Assembly: GCF_001650195.1 (NCBI RefSeq)
Contig: NZ_LXYR01000032.1
Span: forward strand, 1-58,620
Reading direction: 5' to 3'
DNA: 58,620 bases
Source of the DNA: Phormidesmis priestleyi BC1401
GTDB taxonomy: Bacteria; Cyanobacteriota; Cyanobacteriia; Leptolyngbyales; Leptolyngbyaceae
Under the pieces are notes generated by a model, which had not been told where the DNA came from, did no database searches, and saw only the letters and a program-made list of their open reading frames with translations. This document shows positions 16,380 to 26,947 of the stretch, one piece after another (position 1 is the first letter of the stretch; each line of letters opens with the position of its first letter). Position numbers and translations under genes: made by a program.

Positions 16380-17801
16380 TCAAGAATAGCCCAACGGTTT
16401 TGCTGATAATCCCATTACCGATCGATAGTGAAGTTCCATTTGTGCCACTGATGGAGCTTGGCGTTTCGGATTCCATTGACTTTGATCGAATAGTGATTGT
16501 CTTAGTTCGTCAACATTGACGTTACAAACTTCGTTATCTGAAACGACCGCTCTGCCATTCACCCAGACATGAGAAATAGCGTTGACTGGACGACCTAAAA
16601 TCAGAAGCCCGATCGGGTCAGTGCGCGGCAACAGCGATAAGTTCATCAAGTCAACCATGATTAAATCGGCTTTTTTGCCCACCGTCAGCGAACCAAGTTG
16701 ATCTCCTAAATTCAAGCCCGTTGCACCGCCCAAGGAAGCCATCTCGATCGCGTGTCGCGGCGTGATCCAATTTTGATAATCGGGATCAGTGGTGTTATGC
16801 AAAATCGAGCCGATTTTAATCGCTTCTAGCAGGTCTTGAGAATCATTGCTCGCCGAGCCATCACACCCAAACGAGACATTCACGCCCGCCTGACGATATT
16901 TGAGAACCGGGGCAATGCCACTTCCCAGCCGCAGATTGCTGAGAGGATTGTGAACCACCGTTGATTTTGTCGCCGCCATGATTTCGATGTCGGCATCGTC
17001 GAGCCAGACACAGTGCGCTAACGAAGTCCGATCGCCCAAAAATCCAATCTGTTTGAGATGCTCAACCGCGCTACAGCCATATTTTTCTTGGGCGAGAATC
17101 TGCTGCGCTTTCGTTTCGAGCAGGTGAGCGTGACGACAGAGATGGTAGCGATCGCTCAACTCAACACATCCCTCAAACAAAGCATCCGAACAGAGTTGAA
17201 TTCCAGTTGGCGCGACGAGAATATTCACCCCTTCATCCGGGCGATGATAGTGAGTAACGGCTTCTTGGACTAACGCCAGAGTTGCCGCCGTCGATCGCAC
17301 ATACTCATCGTGTTCCCGGTTAGCTCCCCCACTTGGAAGACCTGTCGATAACGCCTGATCTTGAATCAGAGGAGCCACAAATGCCCGAATTCCGACCTGA
17401 CGATAGGCGCGAACCGCCGCCTCGATCGTCTCTAATTCTTGACCAGGGATCAATACCAAATGATCCACAACGCTTGTTCCGCCAGAGAGCAGCGTTTCGA
17501 CAGCCGTTCCGATCGCGCTCAGGTAAGCTTTCTCTGGGTCGAGCGGTGTAAAGTCATAGAGTTCTGCAATCCACAACTCTAGCGGGACGGGCGGAATCAT
17601 GCCGCGTTGCCACATCTCAGAAGAGTGTGTGTGAGCATTGACAAATCCTGGCAGAAGAAGTTTATTACGTCCGTCAATCAAAGTGCCAATGGGATCTAGA
17701 TTCGGTGCGACCGCCGCAATGTGATCATCCACAATCTGCACATCGACCATCTCATAGGCTCGATCGCTAGGAATTAAAATGTTCTGAATAGTAAAACTCA
17801 T
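16380..17801 (-). CDS. amidohydrolase (TrzA/MtaD-type deaminase family)
   Basis: About 473 aa from ATG 17801 (MSFTIQNILIPS). The metal-dependent amidohydrolase motifs are in order: PGFVNAHTHSSEMWQRG with the HxH pair, CRHAHLLET, LAHCVWLDD, and SFGCDGSASNDSQDLLEAIK with the metal/catalytic Asp. This subgroup deaminates or dechlorinates N-heterocycles (guanine, cytosine, S-adenosylhomocysteine and similar). The exact substrate cannot be read from sequence. It lies 110 bp downstream of nothing obvious and is followed closely by the GH15-like gene on the same strand. Confidence 0.8.
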   Translation of the reverse strand: MSFTIQNILIPSDRAYEMVDVQIVDDHIAAVAPNLDPIGTLIDGRNKLLLPGFVNAHTHSSEMWQRGMIPPVPLELWIAELYDFTPLDPEKAYLSAIGTAVETLLSGGTSVVDHLVLIPGQELETIEAAVRAYRQVGIRAFVAPLIQDQALSTGLPSGGANREHDEYVRSTAATLALVQEAVTHYHRPDEGVNILVAPTGIQLCSDALFEGCVELSDRYHLCRHAHLLETKAQQILAQEKYGCSAVEHLKQIGFLGDRTSLAHCVWLDDADIEIMAATKSTVVHNPLSNLRLGSGIAPVLKYRQAGVNVSFGCDGSASNDSQDLLEAIKIGSILHNTTDPDYQNWITPRHAIEMASLGGATGLNLGDQLGSLTVGKKADLIMVDLMNLSLLPRTDPIGLLILGRPVNAISHVWVNGRAVVSDNEVCNVNVDELRQSLFDQSQWNPKRQAPSVAQMELHYRSVMGLSAKPLGYS

Positions 17802-17977
17802 GAGCAGAGGCAATAAGTAATAGATAGGCTATTAGATGTAGCGGATTACTCGATCGTCAAACTGTTACATTCGCTACAAAACCGATGACGCTATCCGAAC
17901 GAAAAGATTACGCTGACGGCGATCGTCGATTAAGCACGCTAATCTAATTGAAAAATCTGACTCCATTACCGCTTTGA

Positions 17978-19015
<1,038 letters not shown>

Positions 19016-19032
19016 GAAAGATAAGGGATGAG

Positions 19033-19061
19033 GGATGAATTGATCAGGATTCAATTGATCC
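19033..19061 (+). terminator. hairpin after gap
   Basis: GGATGAATTGA pairs with TCAATTGATCC (10 of 11) just downstream of the gap stop codon. There is no strong T-run after it (CCCGTCCTT), so it may only attenuate. Confidence 0.35.
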
Positions 19062-19117
19062 CCCGTCCTTCAAATTAAGACCAACGAACCACTAGATTTA
19101 CTACTATTGAGAGGTCG

Positions 19118-19134
19118 ATTCAATAAAACTGAAT
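19118..19134 (+). promoter_or_regulatory. putative ArsR operator overlapping the arsR start
   Basis: ATTCA-N7-TGAAT (ATTCAATAAAACTGAAT) is a perfect dyad. Its last bases include the first two of the arsR start codon (19133). The AT-rich TTCA...TGAA dyad resembles ArsR/SmtB sites. Autorepression is inferred. Confidence 0.5.
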
Positions 19135-19462
19135 GCAAAAGACTACTTCACTTCCATCAACTTTAATTATTTTGGGGTTTCATGCACTTTCTGACCCTTT
19201 GCGGGTGCAAGTCGTTGATCTGCTGCGAGAGCAAGAACTTTGTGTGTGTGATCTCTGCGGAGTTTTGGAGGTGACGCAATCTAAATTATCTTTTCACCTC
19301 AAAACTCTAAAGGAAGCCCAGCTAGTTAAGGCTCGGCAAGAAGGGCGTTGGATCTACTACAGCTTGAATTTGTCCCAGTTTGTAGTTCTAGAGCAGTATC
19401 TCGCAGAACTGCGTCGCTTTAGCCCAATCCTACCGCCCCGAATCTGCAAAGACGAGGAATAA
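19133..19462 (+). CDS. arsR: ArsR-family arsenite-responsive repressor
   Basis: This 109-aa winged-helix repressor has ELCVCDLCGVLEVTQSKLSF, the alpha-3 metal loop CVCDLC plus recognition helix typical of As(III)/Sb(III)-sensing ArsR, and the wing KARQEGRWIYYSL. It dissociates from DNA on binding arsenite. It lies between gap and acr3; dyads before both arsR and acr3 are likely targets. Length and motif order are canonical. Confidence 0.92.
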   Translation: MQKTTSLPSTLIILGFHALSDPLRVQVVDLLREQELCVCDLCGVLEVTQSKLSFHLKTLKEAQLVKARQEGRWIYYSLNLSQFVVLEQYLAELRRFSPILPPRICKDEE

Positions 19463-19511
19463 TTCATCACCTTTAATTGAAGAGTCTTAAAACAACTCTC
19501 TAGAATTTGAC

Positions 19512-19539
19512 TTGACAAATCAATTTTTCTTGAAATAAT
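19512..19539 (+). promoter_or_regulatory. acr3 promoter with embedded ArsR-like dyad
   Basis: TTGACA (19512-19517) and AATAAT (19534-19539) are spaced 16 bp apart. The dyad ATCAA-N6-TTGAA (19519-19534) fills the spacer, so bound repressor would block RNA polymerase. TSS would be about 40 nt before the acr3 start. Confidence 0.6.
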
Positions 19540-19586
19540 GAGGATGTGAACTCTTCATTTATGGGAACGTGATCCCTAAGTTTTGA

Positions 19587-20669
19587 ATGAGACAATCCGT
19601 TTCCCAAACAAAACCTCTTTCTAAGCAACTGTCTTTTCTCGATCGCTACCTAACCCTCTGGATTTTTCTAGCAATGGCGATCGGGGTTGGCATTGGCTAT
19701 TTTTTTCCTAGTGTCGATGTTGTGATCAATCAGTTTCAGGTCGGCACAACCAATATTCCAATCGCGATTGGCTTAATTTTGATGATGTATCCACCTCTCG
19801 CAAAGGTGCGATACGAGGAATTAGGCGATGTGTTTCGCAACGGCAAAATTTTGGGCATATCACTGCTTCAAAATTGGGTGATTGGACCGATTTTGATGTT
19901 TGCGCTGGCGATCGTCTTTTTGCGCGACTACCCAGACTACATGGTGGGCTTGATTTTAATTGGGCTGGCGCGATGTATCGCAATGGTTGTCGTCTGGAGC
20001 GATTTAGCAAAAGGCAACACCGAGTACACTGCTGGACTGGTGGCGTTTAACAGCATCTTTCAAGTCATTTTCTACAGTCCCTATGCCTGGTTTTTCATCT
20101 CAGTCTTGCCGCCGCTATTTGGCTTGCAGGGCAGCACCGTTAACATCAGCATTGCAGAGATTGCTAAGAGCGTATTCATTTACTTGGGCATTCCCTTTAT
20201 CGCCGGATTCTTTACCCGATACTTTTTAGTGAAAGCGATGGGTAGACGCTGGTATCACGAAGAGTTTGTGCCTAGAATTAGTCCGATCACGCTGATTGCG
20301 TTGCTGTTTACGATCGTCGTAATGTTCAGCCTTAAAGGAAGTTTGATTGTACAAATTCCTTTAGATGTAGTTCGCATTGCGATTCCGCTATTGATCTACT
20401 TTGTGATTATGTTTTTCACGAGTTTCTACATGGCGTGGAAAATTAAAGCGGACTACTCGAAAGCGGCAAGTGTAGCATTTACCGCCGCAGGCAACAATTT
20501 TGAACTCGCGATCGCCGTTGCCGTTGCTGTGTTTGGCATCAATTCTGGTGCGGCGTTTGCAGCCGTGATTGGTCCGCTCGTAGAAGTGCCCGTGTTAATT
20601 GGTTTGGTAAACGTCTCATTTTGGTTTCAGCGCCGATTTTTTGTGTCTTCTCAACCCAATGCCCGTTAG
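19587..20669 (+). CDS. acr3: ACR3-family arsenite efflux permease
   Basis: This 360-aa permease with about ten membrane segments expels As(III) through the plasma membrane. Family marks include [17 protein letters not shown], the essential Cys in [12 protein letters not shown], and [18 protein letters not shown]. It starts at ATG 19587 shortly after an ArsR-controlled promoter. The following phosphatase gene begins 16 bp after its stop, so they are co-transcribed. Confidence 0.95.
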   Translation: MRQSVSQTKPLSKQLSFLDRYLTLWIFLAMAIGVGIGYFFPSVDVVINQFQVGTTNIPIAIGLILMMYPPLAKVRYEELGDVFRNGKILGISLLQNWVIGPILMFALAIVFLRDYPDYMVGLILIGLARCIAMVVVWSDLAKGNTEYTAGLVAFNSIFQVIFYSPYAWFFISVLPPLFGLQGSTVNISIAEIAKSVFIYLGIPFIAGFFTRYFLVKAMGRRWYHEEFVPRISPITLIALLFTIVVMFSLKGSLIVQIPLDVVRIAIPLLIYFVIMFFTSFYMAWKIKADYSKAASVAFTAAGNNFELAIAVAVAVFGINSGAAFAAVIGPLVEVPVLIGLVNVSFWFQRRFFVSSQPNAR

Positions 20670-20685
20670 TCTAAACAAAAGCGTC

Positions 20686-21147
20686 ATGACACAGCCATTT
20701 ATTCAACCGATCGCACAAAACGTCTGGTGGGTAATTCCCGGCAAACTGGCAGGAGTGCGAAAGCCAACATCCGAGGAATTGAATGAGCTACAGACTGCAG
20801 GGATAGGCGCGATCGTATCCGTGATGGATGATCCGTCTAATCTCGATGTCTACAAATACGCGGACATTCCTCATCTTTGGCTACCTATTAAAGGCGGCAC
20901 AGCACCAACCCAGGAACAAATTCAGGAGTTACAAGACTTTGTAAATCATCAAAACCAGCTTGGCAATGCTGTAGCCATTCACTGCACGAGTGGACGGCGA
21001 CGAACAGGAACGATGCTGGCAGCTTATTTAATCAATTCTGGTTCGTCCTATAACCAAGCGATGCAGACGATACAAAATGCGAATCCTGATGTTGACCTGC
21101 GCGAGGCTCAAACAACCTTCCTGCAAGCCTTAGCAGGATTGAAATAA
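20686..21147 (+). CDS. CX5R phosphatase in ars operon, possible arsenate reductase
   Basis: 153 aa from ATG 20686 (MTQPFIQPIAQNVWWVIPGK); the frame extends back into acr3 but this start fits. It has the dual-specificity phosphatase layout: a variable N-terminal beta strand pair, GIGAIVSVMDD, IPHLWLPIKGGTAPT as general-acid region, and the P-loop VAIHCTSGRRRTGTMLAAYL (Cys-X5-Arg). The reaction could be dephosphorylation of a protein or small molecule. Because it occupies the place where arsC usually stands between acr3 and arsH, thiol-based arsenate reduction is a hypothesis. No extra resolving cysteine is visible beyond the P-loop. Confidence 0.8.
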   Translation: MTQPFIQPIAQNVWWVIPGKLAGVRKPTSEELNELQTAGIGAIVSVMDDPSNLDVYKYADIPHLWLPIKGGTAPTQEQIQELQDFVNHQNQLGNAVAIHCTSGRRRTGTMLAAYLINSGSSYNQAMQTIQNANPDVDLREAQTTFLQALAGLK

Positions 21148-21192
21148 TAAATTCGCCGCTGTTTAAGTAAGCCCGATCGAGTTTGCAAATCT

Positions 21193-21828
21193 ATGAGCAA
21201 ATTTGATCATCCTCCCAGAATTCTATTTTTATATGGCTCTCTCAGAGAGCGTTCATATAGCCGTCTTGCTGCCGAAGAAGCTGCTCGAATTATTCAGGAA
21301 TTTGGGGCAGAGGTGAGATTTTTTGATCCGCGTGAGCTACCAATTTATGGCAGCGTGCCTGACACCCATCCCAAAGTGCAAGAGTTACGCGAGTTAAGTC
21401 AATGGTCAGAAGGGCAGGTTTGGTCTAGCCCAGAGATGCACGGCAATATTACTGGCATTATGAAAAACCAAATTGATTGGATTCCTCTAACCATTGGAGC
21501 CGTTCGCCCGACTCAAGGTAGAACATTAGCGGTTATGCAAGTCTCTGGAGGTTCCCAGTCCTTCAATGCAGTCAATACCCTGCGGTTGCTCGGTCGCTGG
21601 ATGCGGATGTTTACGATTCCTAATCAGTCTTCGATCGCCAAAGCCTATCAAGAATTTAACGAAGACGGCACGCTAAAAGACTCGCCTTATCGCGATCGTA
21701 TGATTGACGTAATGGAAGAACTCTACAAGTTCACAACGCTCTTGAGAGAGCAAGTAGATTACTTAACCGATCGCCACAGCGAACGCAAGGACAAAGCAGC
21801 AAAGCAGTTTATGATCAAAAATAGCTAA
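21193..21828 (+). CDS. arsH: ArsH NADPH-dependent FMN oxidoreductase
   Basis: This 211-aa flavoprotein of the NADPH:FMN reductase fold has [20 protein letters not shown] as phosphate loop, [20 protein letters not shown], and [20 protein letters not shown]. ArsH oxidises trivalent organoarsenicals and reduces quinones or iron. It is 45 bp after the phosphatase and closes the arsenic cluster. Length and motifs match cyanobacterial ArsH. Confidence 0.93.
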   Translation: MSKFDHPPRILFLYGSLRERSYSRLAAEEAARIIQEFGAEVRFFDPRELPIYGSVPDTHPKVQELRELSQWSEGQVWSSPEMHGNITGIMKNQIDWIPLTIGAVRPTQGRTLAVMQVSGGSQSFNAVNTLRLLGRWMRMFTIPNQSSIAKAYQEFNEDGTLKDSPYRDRMIDVMEELYKFTTLLREQVDYLTDRHSERKDKAAKQFMIKNS

Positions 21829-22164
21829 ATGAATGAGGCAACCATCATGACCTTCATCACAACCGGATACAAACACATTGAACTCAACGAGAACAATGTG
21901 CCGATCGTGGCAGGAACAACCATGAAGGTCGTTGAGCTAGTGACCTCACACCTTGTCTACGGCTGGAGTCCTGAAGAATTGCATTTTCAGTATCCCCACG
22001 TTGCTTTGAGCAAAATCTATTCAGCATTGGCTTACTACTGGGATCACAAAGCGGACATTGACGCAGATATGCAGCGACGGCTAGAGTTTGCAGAGCGATC
22101 GTGTCAAGAAGCAGATCCTTCTCCGATCGTTGCAAAGCTTCAAGCGAAAAGGCTGTTGCCGTGA
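21829..22164 (+). CDS. DUF433 antitoxin-like protein
   Basis: 111 aa; an internal ATG at 21847 preceded by GAGG may be the real start. It shows the DUF433 helix-turn-helix pattern: GYKHIELNENNVPIVAGTTM, VVELVTSHLVYGWSPEELHF, and LSKIYSALAYYWDHKADIDA. DUF433 proteins are antitoxins for DUF5615 PIN-like nucleases. Its stop (TGA 22162-22164) overlaps a GTG (22161) that would start the partner gene. Confidence 0.8.
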   Translation: MNEATIMTFITTGYKHIELNENNVPIVAGTTMKVVELVTSHLVYGWSPEELHFQYPHVALSKIYSALAYYWDHKADIDADMQRRLEFAERSCQEADPSPIVAKLQAKRLLP

Positions 22165-22508
22165 CGATCACTTTGTAAATGGATGACAACGTTCCCCGCC
22201 AGATCACGGTCGGGTTGAGGCTACGAGAGGTGGATGTCCTTTGTATCCAAGAAGACGGTCGGAAGGGGATTCCTGATCCGCTTGTTTTAGATCGAGCGAA
22301 CGAACTTCAGAGAGTCTTGTTCACTAGAGATGATGATTTTTTAGCGATTGTTAAGCAGCTTCAGCAAAAAGAATCGAGTTTTTCAGGAGTCATTTATGCT
22401 CCTCAACAGCTTGTCAGCATCGGTGATTGCGTCAGAGATCTAGAACTCATTGCAAAGACTTGCGATTTGGAGGATTTCACAAGCCACGTTCAATATTTGC
22501 CACTTTAG
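22161..22508 (+). CDS. DUF5615 PIN-like toxin with premature stop
   Basis: From GTG 22161, overlapping the DUF433 stop as GTGA, the frame reads V-T-I-T-L, then TAA (22176-22178), then ATG GAT GAC AAC (MDDNVPRQITVGLRLREVDV). Family members normally read M-x-I-x-L-Y-M-D-x-x-V-P, so TAA probably replaced a Tyr codon. The remaining 109 aa from ATG 22179 contain PIN-like acidic residues in MDDN and LFTRDDDFLAI. Because ATG directly follows TAA, re-initiation could still make a protein lacking six residues of the first strand. Confidence 0.7.
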
Positions 22509-22535
22509 GAGCAATCTACGAGATTACGTCTCACA

Positions 22536-24866
22536 TCAAAAATCAACGTCGTCATCGTCTATCACAGAATCAGGAAATCGGGATTTGAGGGCTGGAATCA
22601 CAGGACACGGCTTCCGATCGTCTAAGTTTTCCGATTTATTCCAGCTAAACGGCGCTCGTTTGGCGGCTGACATCCACAGCAAGCGTTTGGCTCTCGTCAT
22701 CGCCACGTAAAGCAAGCGAAACTCCTCAGCAGTCTTGAGATAGTCTGCTCGTTTCCAAGCGGTCTCGATATCGGGAATCACTGTATCGTGCACGATCGCT
22801 CGAATCTGAGCGCGCGCCACTTCTGACAGAGTGAAGTCTCCCAAAAACTTCGCTTGAGGCGGCACATAAAGGCTTCCAGGAATCATATTTTCGTGCAGAA
22901 ACGGAATAAAAACCGTGTCCCAGTCCAATCCTTTAGCTTTGTGCATCGTGATCACCGTCAGTTGGTTGGGACGGGTGTAGCGATCGTCATCTTCTGCTTC
23001 AACAGGTTCAAATCGCTCCGAACTAACAATCTCACTCAACGTTTCTAGCATTGCCCCTAGCGAGTTCTCAGTCGTTTGCTGCATGATTCGTTCTGACAGC
23101 TTATTTGCCGTTGCCAATTCGGTTTGATCGTAGTCCAGCGTGTAGGCGAGAAACGAGATTAACTGATAGAGCGGCAGTTCTAATCGAGCGCGGAGCAGAC
23201 TGACGCAATAGTGACTCGCCTCTTTTACTTGAGCAGATTGGGGCGGGTCAAGGGGTGCCGGATACAAAAACTGTTCGGGAAAGGTCACGAGCGCGTTGAG
23301 ATCTTGATTGGGAATTAATCGTCGTCCGACTAACGCTAAAAGAGCGGCTTTGAGATTGTCGGGAGAATGGGGACGATCGAGAAACTGCAACAGCGACAAT
23401 ATCTCTGCGGGAATGTGAGATTGACGATCGCGTTGTCCGACTTCAAACACGTCGAGATTATCGCCGTGCCAGCGTTTTAATTCTCGTGCGACAAATCGCC
23501 CTTGCTCATTGGTACGAACTAAAACCGCCGCTTGAGCATCGGGATTATCAGCAAATAAAGCGAGCGATCGCTGCCCAATCAATTCGACAGTTTTATAGAC
23601 ATCTTCTGGCGTATAAATTTCTAAACCTAGCCCGATCGGGACTGGATTTGCATCGGCTTGAGGATCGTCAAATGCGACGGGATGAATCGCTTGAGGACGA
23701 AACGGCGTAGCAGAAAATTGGGTTGTGGAATCGGCGATGAGTTCGATCGCTTCATCGTGACCATCAGCGACTCGGCTGTAATTGCGATTGACCCAAGACA
23801 AAACAAAGTTTGCTGCATCGATAATCACCTGACTGCTGCGACCTGCTTGATTCATTTCTGCCAGTCGATCGTCGTGGCTGCACTCTTGGCAAAATTGACG
23901 AAAGAACACCGGATCAGCCGGGGTAAACGTTGAGTTAATCGCCTGGTTGGGATCGCCGACTCGAACCAGATTTTGCTGATTTTCAGAGTCACTCGGATTG
24001 GTTGCTAACAGTTCTAACAGCTTGGTTTGCAGTGGGCTGGAATCTTGAGCCTCATCTTCAAACACGGCAAAGACTTGAGTTTGCCAACGCTCTCTAACAC
24101 TCAGATTTTCAAGCACCCGCAATGCGCCTAAAATCATCTCGTCATAGTCGATCGAGTTCCTCGACTTTAGCTGAAGCTGATATTGCTCATAAAGTCCGGC
24201 GGCGATCGTCAAAATCGAGTCGTCAGCGAGTTGATTGCTGCGATCGCGCAACGCTTGCGGCATCAACCCCGAACTTTTTGCCTCCCGAATCACCGTATCT
24301 GCCAAAGCGGGCAAGACTTCAGTTCGCAAAACGGCTTGACGACGCAGCCGCTCGGTTTCTTCACCGTCAAACTGCTGCCCTTCTAATAGCTGCTGATAAA
24401 GCGACGGATTCAGCCCAATCCACTGCTCGACGCTGTTGCGAATCAAGCGATGACTTTGATTTGGCGTAATCAGCACACTCTCAGGATTCAACCCCGATAG
24501 CTCTGGATAGCTGCGCGCGATCGACCACGCCAACCCGTGCAGCGTATGCACCACAAACCCACCTTGAGGCAGTGCCAGCGTTTTGAGATACTCCCGAATT
24601 TTTGATTTGATATTGGCGGCTGCCGATCGGGTAAAGGTGACAACGACTAACTGCCGCCGAGCGTGAAGCTGATAACGCGCGATCGCCAACGCTGCCGCGA
24701 CTGCCATGCCCGTTGACTTGCCTGATCCCGGCACTGCGGAAACTGCCAATCGTCCGCCTTGCCAGTCAGCAATTTCTTGCTGCCCCGGACGCAAACCGTC
24801 ACGCAGCCGTTTGAGCAGTGGCTCTCGTGAAGGAGGAGAATTTGAGGGCGATCGGTCAACCAGCAT
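22536..24866 (-). CDS. UvrD/PcrA-like superfamily 1 DNA helicase
   Basis: About 776 aa from ATG 24866 (MLVDRSPSNSPPS). SF1 motifs are in order: RPGQQEIADWQGGRLAVSAV-PGSGKS (Q motif and Walker A), VVVTFTRSAAANIKSKI (Ia), VFEDEAQDSSPLQTKLLEL (II), LVRVGDPNQAINSTF (III), QAAVLVRTNEQGRFVARELK (IV), VITMHKAKGLDWDTVFIPFL (V) and LLYVAMTRAKRLLW (VI). It unwinds DNA in repair or related processes. It converges with the DUF5615 gene and follows a decayed helicase gene. Its C-terminus is acidic. Confidence 0.9.
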   Translation of the reverse strand: MLVDRSPSNSPPSREPLLKRLRDGLRPGQQEIADWQGGRLAVSAVPGSGKSTGMAVAAALAIARYQLHARRQLVVVTFTRSAAANIKSKIREYLKTLALPQGGFVVHTLHGLAWSIARSYPELSGLNPESVLITPNQSHRLIRNSVEQWIGLNPSLYQQLLEGQQFDGEETERLRRQAVLRTEVLPALADTVIREAKSSGLMPQALRDRSNQLADDSILTIAAGLYEQYQLQLKSRNSIDYDEMILGALRVLENLSVRERWQTQVFAVFEDEAQDSSPLQTKLLELLATNPSDSENQQNLVRVGDPNQAINSTFTPADPVFFRQFCQECSHDDRLAEMNQAGRSSQVIIDAANFVLSWVNRNYSRVADGHDEAIELIADSTTQFSATPFRPQAIHPVAFDDPQADANPVPIGLGLEIYTPEDVYKTVELIGQRSLALFADNPDAQAAVLVRTNEQGRFVARELKRWHGDNLDVFEVGQRDRQSHIPAEILSLLQFLDRPHSPDNLKAALLALVGRRLIPNQDLNALVTFPEQFLYPAPLDPPQSAQVKEASHYCVSLLRARLELPLYQLISFLAYTLDYDQTELATANKLSERIMQQTTENSLGAMLETLSEIVSSERFEPVEAEDDDRYTRPNQLTVITMHKAKGLDWDTVFIPFLHENMIPGSLYVPPQAKFLGDFTLSEVARAQIRAIVHDTVIPDIETAWKRADYLKTAEEFRLLYVAMTRAKRLLWMSAAKRAPFSWNKSENLDDRKPCPVIPALKSRFPDSVIDDDDVDF

Positions 24867-24915
24867 AATCAAAAGCCGCAAAGTGAGTCGAGTATAATGA
24901 CATTCTGACAGCAAT

Positions 24916-26391
24916 TTAATTAGACTTTCTGCATAAATACTCCCTCACCTGGTATTCTAAAAACTTCCGTCCTTTGTCATCTTGAGCATAGTGAGTTTTA
25001 ATAAAACTACGCGTTCGTCGTACCATATACAGCTTCATTAAATCTCGCCAATCATCAGCGTGATCACTAAACTCAAATGCTCGTAGCGATCATATTAGCA
25101 CCTGATGCTTCCGCCTGAATGCCGCTTCGCCTCCTAGCTCATACAGAAGTTGTTCTGGACGAATGCCTAAATCTTTATCTTCAGGAATAAATAACCGTAG
25201 CTGTGCTGATAAGTCTAAATAGGTTTTGTTATGGGGCGTTGCGGTTAGCAAAATGCATTTGCTTTCGTTAATCGCAATGTATTCTTGAATGGCTCGATAG
25301 CGTTTTCCATCTGTGTTGCGGAGGTTATGGCTTTCGTCGATCAACACGACTCGATAGTGCCGCAAGTTAGGTAACTCGATTTGAACACGACTCATCGAAA
25401 TTACTTCAGCAATCAGCCGATATTCCCGCACATAATCGCACCACACAGAGACGAGATTTTTGGGGCAGATGACCAACGTTTCTAACCACAAATCTTCCTA
25501 TAGAATTCGTGCCAGCGCAGAACCCACCATCGTTTTACCCAATCCGACGACATCGCCAATCAACACGCCGCCGTGTTTGTTGACGTGCTGGGCAGCGATC
25601 TTCACAGCGGCACTTTGAAAGTCAAACAAGCGATCGCGAAACTCTTTTGGCACTCGATACTCAGACAACCCGATTCGCGCTTCTTGCGACAAGTGATAAG
25701 CGATCTTTAGATAAATGTGATAGGGCGAAATCAATGCCTCCCGCGCCCAGCTTTCATCGATCAGTTGCGCGAGTTCTTTAGGAATATCAAGACAAAAGCG
25801 ATCGCTCCAAAGTCCGTCAAACCAGCGTTCTAATTTATTCGTCGCATCATGATCTAAAACATCGACGTTCAACTCTCCCTGATGGTGCAACCCAGAAAGC
25901 GTTAAGTTGCTGCTGCCAAGAAACCCGATCGTCGGTAAATTGGGGTTATTTTGGTAAATCAAATACAGCTTGGCGTGAAGTGAGTGTCGCAGATAGAGCT
26001 TGACGACAAATTTTCCTGCCTTGAGCTGATGGGCAAGTCGCTGCAAACCCGCTTCATCTTCGTTGGTCGGTGCTCCGATCGTCAGTTGCTCTCGAAACTC
26101 TTGCGCGGCTTGTTTCTTTAATCGAATTGCTTCACGCTGATCGATGTCTCATTCTGAGCCAGTCAGCGAAAGCGCACTTTCAAGCTGTTGACGCGGCATC
26201 TTTTGCATTCCCACAATCAGCCGACAGCAGCCTTGATCTCCGCCTGGAAGCTGCTCAATTAGGCGATCGAGTTGCTGCCAGCCTCGCAGATTAAAGTAAT
26301 TCACACAGAAGTCTGCTCGTTTTGCAGCTTGCAGCGTTTCTCTCAAAACGGGCAACAACTTTAAGTCAATGTTGTCAAAAATTCGTGGCAC
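24916..26391 (-). pseudogene. PLD-nuclease/SNF2-type helicase with three in-frame stops
   Basis: One frame from about 26391 to 24916 encodes a PLD-like domain (HAKLYLIYQNN...TIGFLGSSNLTLSGL) followed by a helicase N-lobe: GGVLIGDVVGLGKTMVGSAL (Walker A), LETLVICPKNLVSVW, VVLIDESHNLRN (DEAH-like) and CILLTATPHNK. Stops interrupt it at 26149-26151 (TGA), 25498-25500 (TAG) and 25090-25092 (TGA), yet the frame never shifts and similarity continues through each stop, ending with the segment DHADDWRDLMKLYMVRRTRS. The second RecA lobe is missing. Such PLD-helicases often belong to restriction or defence loci. Confidence 0.8.
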
Positions 26392-26523
26392 GATGAATCT
26401 TGGCTAGACACTGCACTTCAACCTACAGCACTCTCACGCTTTTGCTTAAGTTTCTCCCGACCTTTTCAAACTAGACTCAAAAAACGATAGACTCTTTCTC
26501 TCGACCTTCATCGCTGATCACTC

Positions 26524-26943
26524 ATGTCTTCCCAAGTTTCCAGTCTGACGATCCAAACTGCACAAGAGCTTCTCAGACAATTTATTTGTCTCGATCGAGA
26601 GCCTTCCAGTCCCGAATTGGATTACGCCACCGTTCGAGAAGCGTTGTTCTTAATGGTTGATCGCTCTGACTATCAAATCTTTGGAATCTGCGCAGATAAC
26701 GCTAGCAAAGGGCAGCAAGCACTTCACAGCTACTTAGCAGCATTGCAGCGCGATGAACGTCCTGAAGTTCAGGCAACCACCGACGACGCAGTGTATATCA
26801 AATACAATCCTAAAACGGGACTGTGCAGAGCAGAACCCTATACCGGAAACCATCGAGGCGTGTTGGTTTCCTGCCAGTCTGCTTATGACGACGACATCAA
26901 CGAGACCTTTGGACATTTACCGATCGACCTGTTTGAGGGTTAG
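26524..26943 (+). CDS. DUF1824 family protein
   Basis: This 139-aa cyanobacterial protein reads TAQELLRQFICLDREPSS, REALFLMVDRSDYQIFGICA, and YIKYNPKTGLCRAEPYTGNHRGVLVS ending INETFGHLPIDLFEG. It is soluble with no signal. The function is unknown. It converges with proC, with 4 bp between stop codons. Confidence 0.85.
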   Translation: MSSQVSSLTIQTAQELLRQFICLDREPSSPELDYATVREALFLMVDRSDYQIFGICADNASKGQQALHSYLAALQRDERPEVQATTDDAVYIKYNPKTGLCRAEPYTGNHRGVLVSCQSAYDDDINETFGHLPIDLFEG

Positions 26944-26947
26944 ATCT

